From JADLCX01 sp964630785 (GTDB taxonomy: Bacteria; Planctomycetota; Phycisphaerae; Phycisphaerales; UBA1924): 64,000 bases of DNA. The translations under genes were made by a program, and so were the position numbers. The stretch lies in assembly GCA_964630785.1 (NCBI GenBank), contig CAZVZG010000003.1, forward strand, positions 124,001-188,000, given 5' to 3'. Positions 9,361-18,470 of this stretch are shown here, piece after piece (position 1 is the stretch's first letter; each line of letters begins with the position of its first letter). Under the pieces are notes generated by a model. The model searched no databases. It was not told where the DNA came from and was given only the letters and a program-made list of their open reading frames with translations.

Positions 9361-9610
9361 CTCGGAAGGAAATGGGGAGGGGATTGTCTGAAGAGCCCAC
9401 AGGATAGCGCGATGGCCGAATTCGGCCACGAACGACAGGACCGAGGACGCGGAGACCCTCTCTCGATCGCTGCCCGTTCATGAATGGCCTTTCACCCCTA
9501 AATCAGGCATGAATTAGTCGAGTTCGGCATGATAAACTCGATGGGGAACGATGGAGGTCGTACGGCTGGGAAAGGGCGGTGAGCAGTCCCATCGGATAAG
9601 GAGCTGACGC

Positions 9611-10054
9611 ATGGCTCGTTCCGTTGAGGAAGCAGAGTTCGCCGATCGGAACGTCGAACCGGGCGCTGTGCCTGTGCAGTGCCCAGCGGAAGTGATGGAG
9701 ACTTCCGACGAAGAGATCGCGCGGGCGCACCGGGCGGTGCCGCAGGACGTGGTTCTGGACATCGAGCGTCACGTGTCGCCCGACGGCGCGGGCCCTTCGA
9801 CGGGGGAGCGGTTGCTGCCGGTGCTGATGAGCGTGATGGCGTTGCTGGGAGTCGCGATCGTCGGCACAGTCATGGGGATCGCGGACGGATGGCGAGCGGC
9901 GCTCCTGGGCATCGGGGCGGTGCTGACGGGGTGCAGCGTATCGTGGATCGTTGTGTGGGGCGCCGGGGTGATCCGGGCGCGGGAAGAGCAGCGCACCAGC
10001 GATGAGGTCGAGGCGAACGTGATCGAGCATCGCTCGACGGTCCGTCGCGTTTAG
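9611..10054 (+). CDS. Hypothetical two-helix membrane protein
   Basis: A 147-residue protein that I do not assign to a family. An acidic soluble N-terminal third is followed by two hydrophobic segments at about residues 68-91 and 95-121, then a charged tail (REEQRTSDEVEANVIEH). AAGGAG at 9598-9603 sits well placed before ATG 9611, one of the better ribosome sites in the window. It is a single gene between the divergently read propionate module and the thiolase. It is probably an inner-membrane protein of unknown role. Confidence 0.7.
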   Translation: MARSVEEAEFADRNVEPGAVPVQCPAEVMETSDEEIARAHRAVPQDVVLDIERHVSPDGAGPSTGERLLPVLMSVMALLGVAIVGTVMGIADGWRAALLGIGAVLTGCSVSWIVVWGAGVIRAREEQRTSDEVEANVIEHRSTVRRV

Positions 10055-10179
10055 TCGGCGTCGGACAGACGGTGGTAGAGTCGCCCAACTCGGGATTCAG
10101 GGAGCGTTCCGACCTAGAATCGCGACCCAAGTCGGCGGGCGGTGACTCTGCCGCCGGACAGCACCCCGAAAGGCCCCTC

Positions 10180-11361
10180 ATGACCGCAACCACCGTGATC
10201 GTTTCCGCCAAGCGCACCCCGATCGGCAAGTTCTTCGGCGGGCTGAGCAAGGTGCCCTCCCCGGTGCTCGGCTCGTATGCGATCAAGGCCGTGCTGAGCG
10301 AGGTACAGGCGGCCGCGGCGGCGGTGGACGAGGTGCTTATGGGCTGCGTGCTCCAGGCCGGTCTGGGTCAGAACCCCGCCCGTCAGGCTGCGCTGAAGGC
10401 GGGGCTGCCCGACACCATGTCGGCGATGACCGTGAACAAGGTCTGTGGCTCGGGCCTGGAAGCCGTGATGCGGGCGGCGGCGGCGATCAAGGCGGGCGAC
10501 GCCGAGTGCGTCATCGCCGGCGGCATGGAGAATATGACCGCCTCGCCGCACTTTGCGCGGGTTCGGGAGGGCGTGAAGTACGGCCCGGCGACGATGGAAG
10601 ACCACATGGCGTACGACGGACTGCGGTGCGCGTTCGAGGCGTGCGCGATGGGCGACAGCGCCGACCACATCGCTCAGAAGTTCGGAGTCTCCCGCCAGGA
10701 TCAGGACCGGTTCGCCGTGCAGAGTCACCAGCGTGCGGCCGAGGCGACCCGGCAGGGATGGTTCAAGAGCGAGATCGTCGCGATTAGCGGTGAGCAGTGC
10801 ATGGATAAACGCAGTCCCGGTGTGAGCGCCGACGAGGGCATCCGGGCCGAGACCACCCTCGACGCCGTGGCCAAGCTGCGGCCGGCGTTCACGCCGAACG
10901 GCACCGTGACGGCGGCCAACGCCAGCCAAATCTCCGACGGCGCCGCGGCCGTGTGCGTCATGAGCCTCGCCAAGGCCGAGAAGCTCGGCGTGAAGCCGCT
11001 CGCGCGGATCGTCGGTTACCACACCAGCGGCATCGCCCCCAAGGACATCTTCGCGGCGCCGATCAACGGCATCAAGGGCGCACTGGAGAAGTCGGGCCTG
11101 GGCGTCAAGGACATTGACCTCTTCGAGATCAACGAGGCCTTCGCGGCTCAGGTGCTTTGCAACATCAAGGAACTTGGTGTGCCCGAGGCCAAGCTCAACA
11201 TCTGCGGCGGCGGCGTGGCGCTCGGCCACCCGATCGGCGCCAGCGGCGCGCGTGTGCTCACCACGCTCATCCACCAGCTCAAGCGCACCGGCGGCAAACG
11301 CGGGCTCGCGGCGTTGTGCCTGGGCGGGGGCAACGCCGTGGCGATGGTGGTGGAGGCGTGA
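10180..11361 (+). CDS. Acetyl-CoA C-acetyltransferase (thiolase)
   Basis: Catalyses reversible condensation of two acyl-CoA units or thiolytic cleavage. It has 393 residues. The acyl-enzyme Cys is C89 in NKVCGSGLEAV. The other signatures are NEAFAAQ, GGGVALGHPIGASGAR with the active-site His, and ALCLGGGNA with the second catalytic Cys. The frame is open 36 codons further upstream, but ATG 10180 gives the standard MTATTVIVSAKRTPIG start. TAGAAT at about 10114 could be the -10 box of a leadered message. It may serve fatty-acid or polyhydroxyalkanoate metabolism; the neighbours do not decide this. Confidence 0.92.
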   Translation: MTATTVIVSAKRTPIGKFFGGLSKVPSPVLGSYAIKAVLSEVQAAAAAVDEVLMGCVLQAGLGQNPARQAALKAGLPDTMSAMTVNKVCGSGLEAVMRAAAAIKAGDAECVIAGGMENMTASPHFARVREGVKYGPATMEDHMAYDGLRCAFEACAMGDSADHIAQKFGVSRQDQDRFAVQSHQRAAEATRQGWFKSEIVAISGEQCMDKRSPGVSADEGIRAETTLDAVAKLRPAFTPNGTVTAANASQISDGAAAVCVMSLAKAEKLGVKPLARIVGYHTSGIAPKDIFAAPINGIKGALEKSGLGVKDIDLFEINEAFAAQVLCNIKELGVPEAKLNICGGGVALGHPIGASGARVLTTLIHQLKRTGGKRGLAALCLGGGNAVAMVVEA

Positions 11362-11402
11362 GCGGTCGCGAGGGTGCGGCTGTTCGCCAAACTGTGCGCT
11401 CC

Positions 11403-11963
11403 ATGCGCAGATTTTGGCTTTCAAGCATGTGCATCGCGGGCCTCGCGATCGGCGTGGCGTTGGTCGCCGGGGGTTGCGACGACCGATCCGGAGGTGCGCC
11501 GGCCGCGACCGGCACGCCCCAGCGCCGGGTCGCGGACACGCCGTCCAAGAACGATCCGGACGGGTCCGTTGTCGGCTTGTTCAAGGCACACCGGGCCGCG
11601 TTCAACGAACTCAAGGACATGATGCTCGCCGACGCCGCAATCGGTCGGATCACTCTGGCGAACGCCAAGGAGGGCGGGCCAAATGGGCTGAGCGCGGATC
11701 GGCGAGCCCGTTACGCCGCGTTGCTGGGCGAGGTCGGGGCTGCTTCGGTCGCGGCACAGGCGCCGGGGTTAAACCCGGGAGAAGTCGCGATCGCTATTCC
11801 CATTCCGGCGGGATGGCCGGCGGGCGCTCGGGCGTCGATTGTGTTCGCCACGGCGATCGGTCTGCAACGGTTGGACACGCTGGGCAACCGGCTCTCCGCC
11901 GGCAAGGGCCCGGACATCGCGCGGGAACTGGACATCAACTGGTACCTGGTCGGCGGGAACTGA
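11403..11963 (+). CDS. Putative lipoprotein of unknown function
   Basis: A 186-residue protein. It opens with a basic n-region and a hydrophobic stretch (WLSSMCIAGLAIGVALVA) ending AGGC, a weak lipobox with Ala instead of Leu at -3. The mature part is soluble and starts with a low-complexity Gly/Ala/Pro segment. It ends in a compact domain with IAIPIPAGWPAGARASIVFA and INWYLVGG. I do not recognise the family. It lies 41 bp after the thiolase stop and could be cotranscribed with it. Confidence 0.62.
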   Translation: MRRFWLSSMCIAGLAIGVALVAGGCDDRSGGAPAATGTPQRRVADTPSKNDPDGSVVGLFKAHRAAFNELKDMMLADAAIGRITLANAKEGGPNGLSADRRARYAALLGEVGAASVAAQAPGLNPGEVAIAIPIPAGWPAGARASIVFATAIGLQRLDTLGNRLSAGKGPDIARELDINWYLVGGN

Positions 11964-11986
11964 CCTTGCCGGGCATGGGCCCGGTC

Positions 11987-12892
11987 TCACAGCCATCCCG
12001 ATCGCACAAGCAGCACGACGGCACCGGCCTCGACGGCGAACCGCAGGTCCACCGCGTCGCGCAGGCGGCGGGGGCTCCAAACGCGGAGCGCGATGGTGGA
12101 CACGAACGTCACGATGGCCCACGCCCACCGCTCCGATTGAGGCCCGATCGGCACGAATACGAGAGCTCCCGCCGCGGCGAACCGCAACGCCATGGCGACC
12201 GACCACGCCGGGAATCGGCCGAGCCGCGTGGCCAGCGTGGAGGTGTCGTGCCGCCTGTCCGCGCTCTCGTCGTCGAGGTCGCAAAGGCTCGCGTCGGCGA
12301 ACACCCGCACCGAGACCTGGATCGCGGCGACCAGCCACGGTCCGGACACCGCGAGAAACATCGCGGCCGCCACGCTCTCCGGCGGCTGCACGAGGAAGCC
12401 CGCGAATCCCGCGATACCGAGGGCGACAAACGCGTTCTTGATGATCAGCCGATCCTTGACGCGAGATCGCTCGGGCCGGCACCGAGGACGACCGGCATAG
12501 ACAACACCTCCCGCGATCGCCAATAGAACGAACTCGGGGGCCAGGGGTGTGACACGTGTGCCGATCAAGGCCGCGACGAAGGCCAGAGCGACCGCGGCCA
12601 GCCGTGACACCCGCGCCCGCCCCGGCGTGCCCGCCAAGAAACGCTGACGATCGGGTTGGGCGTCGTTGTCCGCCGGGTCGAGCCAGGCATCGCGGACCTT
12701 GACGCGGTCGAGCAGGTAGACGGCCATCGCCGTCATGACAGCGAAGAGCACGGCCTCGATCGTTCGGGAATCATCCACCCTCGCCATGCCCGAGAGCTGG
12801 ACGAAGCAGACCACCGCCGCCCCGACGTAGATCGCGGCGAAGACGGCCGCGTGGCTGAGTGTGGAGGCGATCGGGTTCGGGCGTGACGACAT
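11987..12892 (-). CDS. UbiA-superfamily prenyltransferase-like membrane protein
   Basis: A 301-residue protein with about seven to eight hydrophobic segments. Two Asp-rich loops fit the UbiA pattern. The first (LLDRVKVRDAWLDPADND, near residue 70) is a degenerate version, and the second (CDLDDESADRRHDTSTLATRLG, near residue 205) is close to the usual DxxDxxxD with a TLxxxLG ending. UbiA enzymes prenylate aromatic rings, haem or lipids inside the membrane. The altered first motif makes the substrate, and even activity, uncertain. ATG 12892 begins MSSRPNPIAST; the longer frame upstream is unsupported. Confidence 0.65.
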   Translation of the reverse strand: MSSRPNPIASTLSHAAVFAAIYVGAAVVCFVQLSGMARVDDSRTIEAVLFAVMTAMAVYLLDRVKVRDAWLDPADNDAQPDRQRFLAGTPGRARVSRLAAVALAFVAALIGTRVTPLAPEFVLLAIAGGVVYAGRPRCRPERSRVKDRLIIKNAFVALGIAGFAGFLVQPPESVAAAMFLAVSGPWLVAAIQVSVRVFADASLCDLDDESADRRHDTSTLATRLGRFPAWSVAMALRFAAAGALVFVPIGPQSERWAWAIVTFVSTIALRVWSPRRLRDAVDLRFAVEAGAVVLLVRSGWL

Positions 12893-13040
12893 GCGGGCGG
12901 AGCATCCGAGCCCGGCGGAACGAGGCCGCGCGGGCGGTCGAGTCAGCCTACGCAACTTCCGGCCCGATGACGCGCCCGCTCAGGGCATCATTGTGCAGGC
13001 GGCCGTTCGGCGCGGCAGTGTCGGTATCAACGAATCGCGG

Positions 13041-14339
13041 CTAGTTTCGGAGCCCACGCACCATCTCGCCCAGCCGCGAGAGCCCGGCCTCGAGGTTGGA
13101 GCGTGTAGGGCCGAAACTGAAGCGAACGAAGCGGCTGAGTTCCTCCTCCGGCGGACGGGCCTGCGAGGGGTTGACGTCGAAGAACTCGCCCGGCACGGTC
13201 AGGACTCGGTGCTTGAACGCCTCGCGCATGAACCCGATGCCGGTGTTGGCGGGCGCGGGCAGCGCCGAAACATCGCCGTACACGTAGAACGTGCCGGACG
13301 GACGACCGGCGACGTTGCTGGGGAACTTGACCCCCAGCTCGCCGAGCCGATCGACCGTCAGTTTGCGCTTGATCGCGAACTCGGCGCGAACGGCGGCCGT
13401 CTCCTGGTCGGCCCGCTCGGGCTTGAGCACCTCGATCGCGGCCCGCTGCATCGGCCTGCACGGGCCGCCGTCGAGAAAGCTGCCGGCCGCGGTGAGCCCC
13501 TGGATCACGTCCCTGGGTGCGACGACCCAGCCGACGCGCCAGCCCGGGTAGCGGAAGCACTTGGTCAGGCCGTCGATGATGATCACCGGATCGCGGTTCA
13601 CGTCCTCCACGAAACAGGCGGAACTCACGGGGCCCATGGCGGCTGTCCCGGCCGCGGTGTAGTGGAAATGAGAATAAAACTCGTCCATCAGCAGCGTGCA
13701 CGAGCGGTGGCGGGCCATCTCGGTCCACGCCTTGAGGTCTTCGCCGCTCACGACCGCGCCGGTGGGGTTGCACGGGTTGGAGATCAGCAGGGCGCCGATC
13801 CGGTCGGAGATCACCCGGTCTTCAAGGGCACGTGGGCTGATCGTGAACCCGCTCGACGCCGGCAGCCCGATCCACACCGGCTCAACGTTGCTGAACGTCG
13901 TGAGCATGTCTTCGTACGCCGTGTAATCGGGCGTGAAGTACCCGAGCCGGACCTTGTTGAGCGCGGCCCCGATGCGGCTCAGAGCGGCGCGTCCGCCAGC
14001 AGACACGGCGACGTTTTCGATCGAGTATTGAGATGCCTTTCCCCGGCGGAAAAGACGGTTGTAGTGGTTCGCGATGGCCTCACGCAGCTCCGGCAGGCCC
14101 TCGACCGGACCGTACGCGTGATCCGCGGGGTCGATGCTGAGGCTGCTGTACCGTTCGGGCGCTCCCGCAAGGACGCCCACCTCGGGTTGTCCCTGCCCGA
14201 GGTTGGACCACGCGGGGTCGCCCATCTTGTAGCCGACCCGGGCGGCTTCGTTGTTGACCCGGATGACCCCCATGAACGGGAGGTCGCGGAACGTGGTGGA
14301 AGCGTGGGGTGCGGTGGGGGCGGTGGGGGGGGTGGGCAT
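13041..14339 (-). CDS. Class I/II PLP-dependent aminotransferase
   Basis: A fold-type I aminotransferase of 432 residues. LISNPCNPTGAVVSGEDL is the family Asn-Pro-Thr-Gly region and LLMDEFYSHF holds the pyridine-nitrogen Asp. DGLTKCFRYPGWRVGW carries the Schiff-base Lys followed by the Arg of the PLP-phosphate site, and RFSFGPTRSNLEAGLSRL gives the carboxylate-binding Arg region. The first dozen residues are a Pro/Thr/Ala tail (MPTPPTAPTAPHAS) encoded by G-rich template. The substrate is unknown, though it resembles aspartate/alanine-type enzymes. It ends 148 bp from the UbiA-like gene, in a gap where I see nothing else. Confidence 0.88.
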   Translation of the reverse strand: MPTPPTAPTAPHASTTFRDLPFMGVIRVNNEAARVGYKMGDPAWSNLGQGQPEVGVLAGAPERYSSLSIDPADHAYGPVEGLPELREAIANHYNRLFRRGKASQYSIENVAVSAGGRAALSRIGAALNKVRLGYFTPDYTAYEDMLTTFSNVEPVWIGLPASSGFTISPRALEDRVISDRIGALLISNPCNPTGAVVSGEDLKAWTEMARHRSCTLLMDEFYSHFHYTAAGTAAMGPVSSACFVEDVNRDPVIIIDGLTKCFRYPGWRVGWVVAPRDVIQGLTAAGSFLDGGPCRPMQRAAIEVLKPERADQETAAVRAEFAIKRKLTVDRLGELGVKFPSNVAGRPSGTFYVYGDVSALPAPANTGIGFMREAFKHRVLTVPGEFFDVNPSQARPPEEELSRFVRFSFGPTRSNLEAGLSRLGEMVRGLRN

Positions 14340-14539
14340 GGGTGCTCCGGCTATTGAGCGGCGATGGTAGGGAGCGGTTCCGTCTGTGACGCCTGCGCCG
14401 ACCGTGACTTGTTTGCGTGGGGTTGGGACGGATGGCCCCCGCTCCGGGTGCATTGTGCACCGGTCGCGACCGATGGAAACCCGCCGGCCGCCCGCATTGG
14501 GCGGCCGTTCGGGCTCAGCCCCGGAAAGCCGCAAGCGCC

Positions 14540-14992
14540 ATGGACACACCGACGATTCAGCGCGTCCGTTCCCACGGAGCCAGCCTTAACGCTCGGGCCT
14601 TCGAGCTCGCCGACCGGTTCCTGGATGCGTTTTTCGCGACGTGCCCGCACCTGCGCCAGTCCGGCAGCCGCTTCCGGGGCACGCCTGATCGTCAACGCCG
14701 CGGCGTGGCGCACCAGTGGGCGTGGTTCGTCCGCCACCTGGGTGAACTCGACCACGTCACGCCGGAACTCGACGCCCTGGCGAGTTACCTGCGTGCCCGC
14801 GGCGTGAACGATTCGGACTTCCGCATCGCCCGCGGTGCGATGCTTGAGGCTCTCCGCGACCTGAGCGGATCGGGCTGGAACGCCCAGCTCGAATCGGATT
14901 GGGCCGTCGCCTTTGACGCCTGCCTGAACCGGATGACGAGCCCGGTCGGGCACACGATGCCGGGATCGAACGGCTGGGCGGTCGCGGCCTGA
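14540..14992 (+). CDS. Globin-like protein without the proximal histidine
   Basis: A 150-residue helical protein that aligns along its length with the globin-like gene at 15152. It shares the RGV...AR-x2-L-x-L segment and the closing W-x6-W-x3-A helix. The proximal His of the second gene (VTPQHYGVAR) is replaced by Asp here (VNDSDFRIAR). If the alignment is right, it would not bind haem in the usual way and may be a haem-free sensor or regulatory globin fold. ATG 14540 begins MDTPTIQRV. It is followed, after 159 bp, by the second copy, suggesting duplication. Confidence 0.55.
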   Translation: MDTPTIQRVRSHGASLNARAFELADRFLDAFFATCPHLRQSGSRFRGTPDRQRRGVAHQWAWFVRHLGELDHVTPELDALASYLRARGVNDSDFRIARGAMLEALRDLSGSGWNAQLESDWAVAFDACLNRMTSPVGHTMPGSNGWAVAA

Positions 14993-15151
14993 ACTGGCGG
15001 GGGTTGGAAGTCCGCTCTGGATCGGAGAATCGGGCCAAAGCCGATCTGGATATCGGTCGATGGTTTGCTCACCGAGATCGGGTGGAGCGCCGTTGGCGGC
15101 TGTCCCGGCTGCCACACCCCCTGGATAGGCGATCTCGGCGGGGTTAATGTG

Positions 15152-15580
15152 ATGACGCACGATCAGATCGAAGACATCCGAGACAGCTTCCGCGAACTCG
15201 CGCCGCGCGGGCCGGAGGTCTTTGCGGGGTTTGTTGAGCGGGTGGCCGCGGCGGCTCCTGCGCTTGGCAGGCTGTTCCCCCACAGCCCCGCCGATCACGC
15301 GCAGGAGTTTCTTTCGCCGTGTGGGCTGATCGTGAAGAACCTGCACCGGCTGAACGCGATCGAGCACCTGCTCATCGAAGTCGGCGCACGCAACGAACGG
15401 CGCGGCGTGACTCCCCAGCACTACGGCGTGGCCCGGGCGGCCCTCCTCGACACACTGGCGGAGGCGCACGGTGATCGGTGGAACGACCGACTCGCCGACA
15501 ACTGGACCGAAGCCGTCAACATCGCGACGAGCCTGATGATCCGCGGCGCCGGCCGCGCGCGGAGCAGAGTGGCGGCTTGA
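15152..15580 (+). CDS. Globin family protein
   Basis: A 142-residue all-helical protein with the organisation of bacterial globins. The B/C-helix region is FAGFVERVAAAAPALGRLFP, and LIEVGARNERRGVTPQHYGVAR carries the presumed proximal His in HY. The GH-helix region follows with ADNWTEAVNIATSLMI. It probably binds haem and an O2 or NO ligand. The length is that of a single-domain globin with no reductase attached. ATG 15152 is used; GTG 15149 is directly before it. The upstream paralogue lacks the His. Confidence 0.68.
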   Translation: MTHDQIEDIRDSFRELAPRGPEVFAGFVERVAAAAPALGRLFPHSPADHAQEFLSPCGLIVKNLHRLNAIEHLLIEVGARNERRGVTPQHYGVARAALLDTLAEAHGDRWNDRLADNWTEAVNIATSLMIRGAGRARSRVAA

Positions 15581-15693
15581 TCGACGCGGCGAGCACGGAG
15601 CGGCGGCGCGAACGGCCACGGCGGGATTCCTCCGCGCGCGTGCCGTTCTATACTCCCGCCCATTTCCCCAACACCTGCTGAAAGATCCAACGC

Positions 15694-17565
15694 ATGGGCA
15701 GTTCCACGCTCCTCCGCCGCACCGTGTCCTGCGGCGAGCTTCGCGAGTCGCACGTCGGCCAGACCGTCAACCTGAACGGATGGGTCAACTCGTACCGCGA
15801 CCACGGGAACCTGATCTTCATCGACATCCGCGACCGTGCCGGGCTCACCCAGTTGGTCTTTGACCCCGAGGAGGGCACGGGTGGCCAGGACATGCACGAC
15901 GCGGCGGACAAGCTGCGCAACGAGGACTGCATCGCCGTTCGCGGCAAGGTGCGGGTCCGCGTGGGCGGCGAGAACCCCAAGCTGGAGACGGGCAAGGTGG
16001 AGGTGGTGGTCGGCGAGCTGCAAACGCTCAGCAAGACCGACAATCCGCCGTTCCTGCCCGACGATTACGGCGATCTGCCGAACGAGGAGATCCGCCTCAA
16101 GCACCGCTACATCGACCTGCGACGGCCGGCCATGCAGCGGATCCTGGCCACGCGTCACCGTGTGATGCGGGTGACGCGGGACTACTTCCACGAGAACAGC
16201 TTTCTCGAAGTCGAGACACCGATCCTCTACAAGAGCACGCCCGAGGGCGCCCGCGAGTTCATCGTCCCGTGCCGCAACGTGCCGGGGACGTTCTACGCGC
16301 TGCCGCAGAGCCCTCAGTTGTTCAAGCAGATCCTGATGGTCTCGGGCTGCGACCGGTACATGCAGATCTGCCGGTGCTTCCGCGATGAGGACCCGCGCGC
16401 CGACCGGCAGCCGGAGTTCAGCCAGGTCGACCTGGAGATGAGCTTTGTCAGGCGCGAACACATCATGGAAATGATGGAGGGGTTCGTGCGGCGCGTGTTC
16501 GGCGAGGTGCTGGGCGTGGACGTGCCGCCGATGCTGCGGATGCCCTACCGCGAGTGCATGGAGCGGTTCGGCATCGACCGCCCCGACACGCGCTACGGCC
16601 TGGAGATCAAGGACATCTCGCACATCGCGGCCAAGAGCGACTTCAAGGTGTTCAAGGATGCGCTCGCCAAGAGCCCCGACGCTCGCCAGTACTACAGCAA
16701 AAAGGGATGCGTGAAGTGCATCCGTGTTCCCGGCGGGGCGGAGAAGCTCACCCGGAAACTGACCGACGGGTACACGGAGTGGGTTAAGACCTTCGGTGCC
16801 GGCGGTGTGGCCGTCGTCAAGACGGTCAAGGCCGCGGACGGCGGCATCGGGTTTGAGACCGGCATCGCCAAGTTCATCGACACGCCGGCGGTCAAGCCGG
16901 AGTTGATCGCGTTCCTGGGCCTGCAGCCCGGCGACACGGTGCTGTTCGTGGCCGACACCTACGGCGTCGCGACCAAGACGCTGGGCGAACTTCGCCAGAA
17001 GGTCGCCTGGGACCTGGGCATCGTCCCCGAGTGGGGCAAGTTGTGGAACTTCCTGTGGATGATCGATCCGCCCATGTTCGAGCGGAACAAAGACACGGGC
17101 AAGTGGGTGGCGATGCACCACCCGTTCACGAGCCCGCGTGACGACCAGATGGCGGCGTTCGTCGAAGCCGCGGAAGATGACGACCAGACTATCGAGTCGA
17201 TCGTCTCCGCGGGCTACGACGTGGTGCTCAACGGCAGCGAGATCGGCGGTGGCTCGATCCGGATCCACGATCGCGCGGTCCAGAGCAAGGTGTTCCAACT
17301 CCTGGGCCTCTCGCCGGAGCAGGCGAAAGAGAAGTTCAGCTTCCTGCTCGAGGCGCTCGGGTACGGCGCGCCGCCGCACGGGGGCATCGCCTTCGGGCTC
17401 GACCGGCTGGTGATGCACCTGGTCGGCACCGACAACATCCGCGACGTGATCGCGTTCCCCAAGACGCAGATCGGAGCCGACCTGATGACCCGGGCGCCGA
17501 GCACGGTGCCGGAGGATCAACTCAAGACCGTGCACATCAAGAGCACGTTCGAGCCCAAGGCTTGA
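15694..17565 (+). CDS. aspS: Aspartyl-tRNA synthetase
   Basis: Charges tRNA with aspartate. It has 623 residues in the bacterial order: OB-fold anticodon domain, class II catalytic core, inserted GAD domain. Motif 2 is FRDEDPRADRQPEFSQVDLE and motif 3 is GIAFGLDRLVM. H37 in YRDHGNLIF matches His31 of Pseudomonas AspRS, a residue linked to the non-discriminating type that also forms Asp-tRNA(Asn). I therefore infer dependence on a GatCAB amidotransferase, not seen in this window. TATACT at about 15650 and a leader of about 40 nt precede ATG 15694. Confidence 0.96.
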   Translation: MGSSTLLRRTVSCGELRESHVGQTVNLNGWVNSYRDHGNLIFIDIRDRAGLTQLVFDPEEGTGGQDMHDAADKLRNEDCIAVRGKVRVRVGGENPKLETGKVEVVVGELQTLSKTDNPPFLPDDYGDLPNEEIRLKHRYIDLRRPAMQRILATRHRVMRVTRDYFHENSFLEVETPILYKSTPEGAREFIVPCRNVPGTFYALPQSPQLFKQILMVSGCDRYMQICRCFRDEDPRADRQPEFSQVDLEMSFVRREHIMEMMEGFVRRVFGEVLGVDVPPMLRMPYRECMERFGIDRPDTRYGLEIKDISHIAAKSDFKVFKDALAKSPDARQYYSKKGCVKCIRVPGGAEKLTRKLTDGYTEWVKTFGAGGVAVVKTVKAADGGIGFETGIAKFIDTPAVKPELIAFLGLQPGDTVLFVADTYGVATKTLGELRQKVAWDLGIVPEWGKLWNFLWMIDPPMFERNKDTGKWVAMHHPFTSPRDDQMAAFVEAAEDDDQTIESIVSAGYDVVLNGSEIGGGSIRIHDRAVQSKVFQLLGLSPEQAKEKFSFLLEALGYGAPPHGGIAFGLDRLVMHLVGTDNIRDVIAFPKTQIGADLMTRAPSTVPEDQLKTVHIKSTFEPKA

Positions 17566-17670
17566 CGGGTGGCGGGCGGGGGCGGTAGGCGACGGTCGAT
17601 CGCGGTTGGCGAAACCGTCGGCCCAATCTTCGGAAGTACTCGGATCGATCCGTTTCAGGAGCGACACATC

Positions 17671-18468
17671 ATGGCCATTGACTCCGTCGACCACTCCATT
17701 CTCGGCGAAGACCTACAAGCGCTCGTCGTCACGCTCGATCCGGGCGAGGCGGTCGTCGCCGAGGCCGGCGCGATGATGTACATGCAGTCCGGTATCGAGA
17801 TGGGCACGCAGCTCTCGATGAGCGGCCAGAACAAGGGCTTGATGGGAAAGCTCTTCGAGGCCGGCAAGCGGGCGGTGACGGGTGAGAGCTTCTTCATCAC
17901 GCTCTTCGCCAACTCCGCGGCCCAGCGCCGCGAGGTCGCCTTCGCCGCGCCCTACCCCGGGCATATTGTGCCGGTCGAGCTGGGCGACCACGGCGGCACG
18001 ATCACGTGTCAGAAGAACTCGTTCCTCTGCTGCGCTCGCGGCGTCGAGGTCAATATCGCCTTCACGCGGCGCATCGGCGTCGGCCTTTTCGGAGGTGAAG
18101 GCTTCATCCTGCAGAAGCTCAGCAGCCCGACCGGGCGCGGCCAGGCGTTCCTGCACGCGGGCGGCACCGTCGTGCCCATGCGGCTTGGCCCCGGCGAGCA
18201 ACTGCGGGTGGACACGGGCTGCCTGGTGGGATTCGAGTCGGGCGTCGATTACGACATCCAGATCGTGCCGGGAATCAAGAACAAACTCTTCGGCGGCGAA
18301 GGGCTGTTCTACGTCCTGCTCACCGGACCCGGAACGGTCTGGCTCCAAACCCTGCCATTCTCTCGACTGGCCGACCGCATCATCGCCTCGGCGCCCGCGC
18401 ACGGCGGATCGAGCAAGGGCGAGGGCTCGATCCTCGGCGGCCTCGGGCGGATGCTCGACGGCAACTGA
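17671..18468 (+). CDS. AIM24 / TIGR00266-family protein
   Basis: A 265-residue beta-rich protein of the AIM24 type. Conserved pieces include LDPGEAVVAEAGAMMYM near residue 19, FAAPYPGHIVPVELG, the glycine-rich FGGEGFILQKLSSPTGRGQAFL and GPGTVWLQTLPFSRLADRI near the end. The family is widespread; its mitochondrial member organises membranes, but no bacterial biochemical role is established. ATG 17671 follows CAGGAG at 17656. The gene ends two bases before the convergent SDR gene. Confidence 0.85.
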   Translation: MAIDSVDHSILGEDLQALVVTLDPGEAVVAEAGAMMYMQSGIEMGTQLSMSGQNKGLMGKLFEAGKRAVTGESFFITLFANSAAQRREVAFAAPYPGHIVPVELGDHGGTITCQKNSFLCCARGVEVNIAFTRRIGVGLFGGEGFILQKLSSPTGRGQAFLHAGGTVVPMRLGPGEQLRVDTGCLVGFESGVDYDIQIVPGIKNKLFGGEGLFYVLLTGPGTVWLQTLPFSRLADRIIASAPAHGGSSKGEGSILGGLGRMLDGN

Positions 18469-18470
18469 CG

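Noticed and set aside
15421..17694. 757-codon minus-strand frame opposite aspS
   Set aside because: Same artefact; aspS has all class II motifs on the plus strand.
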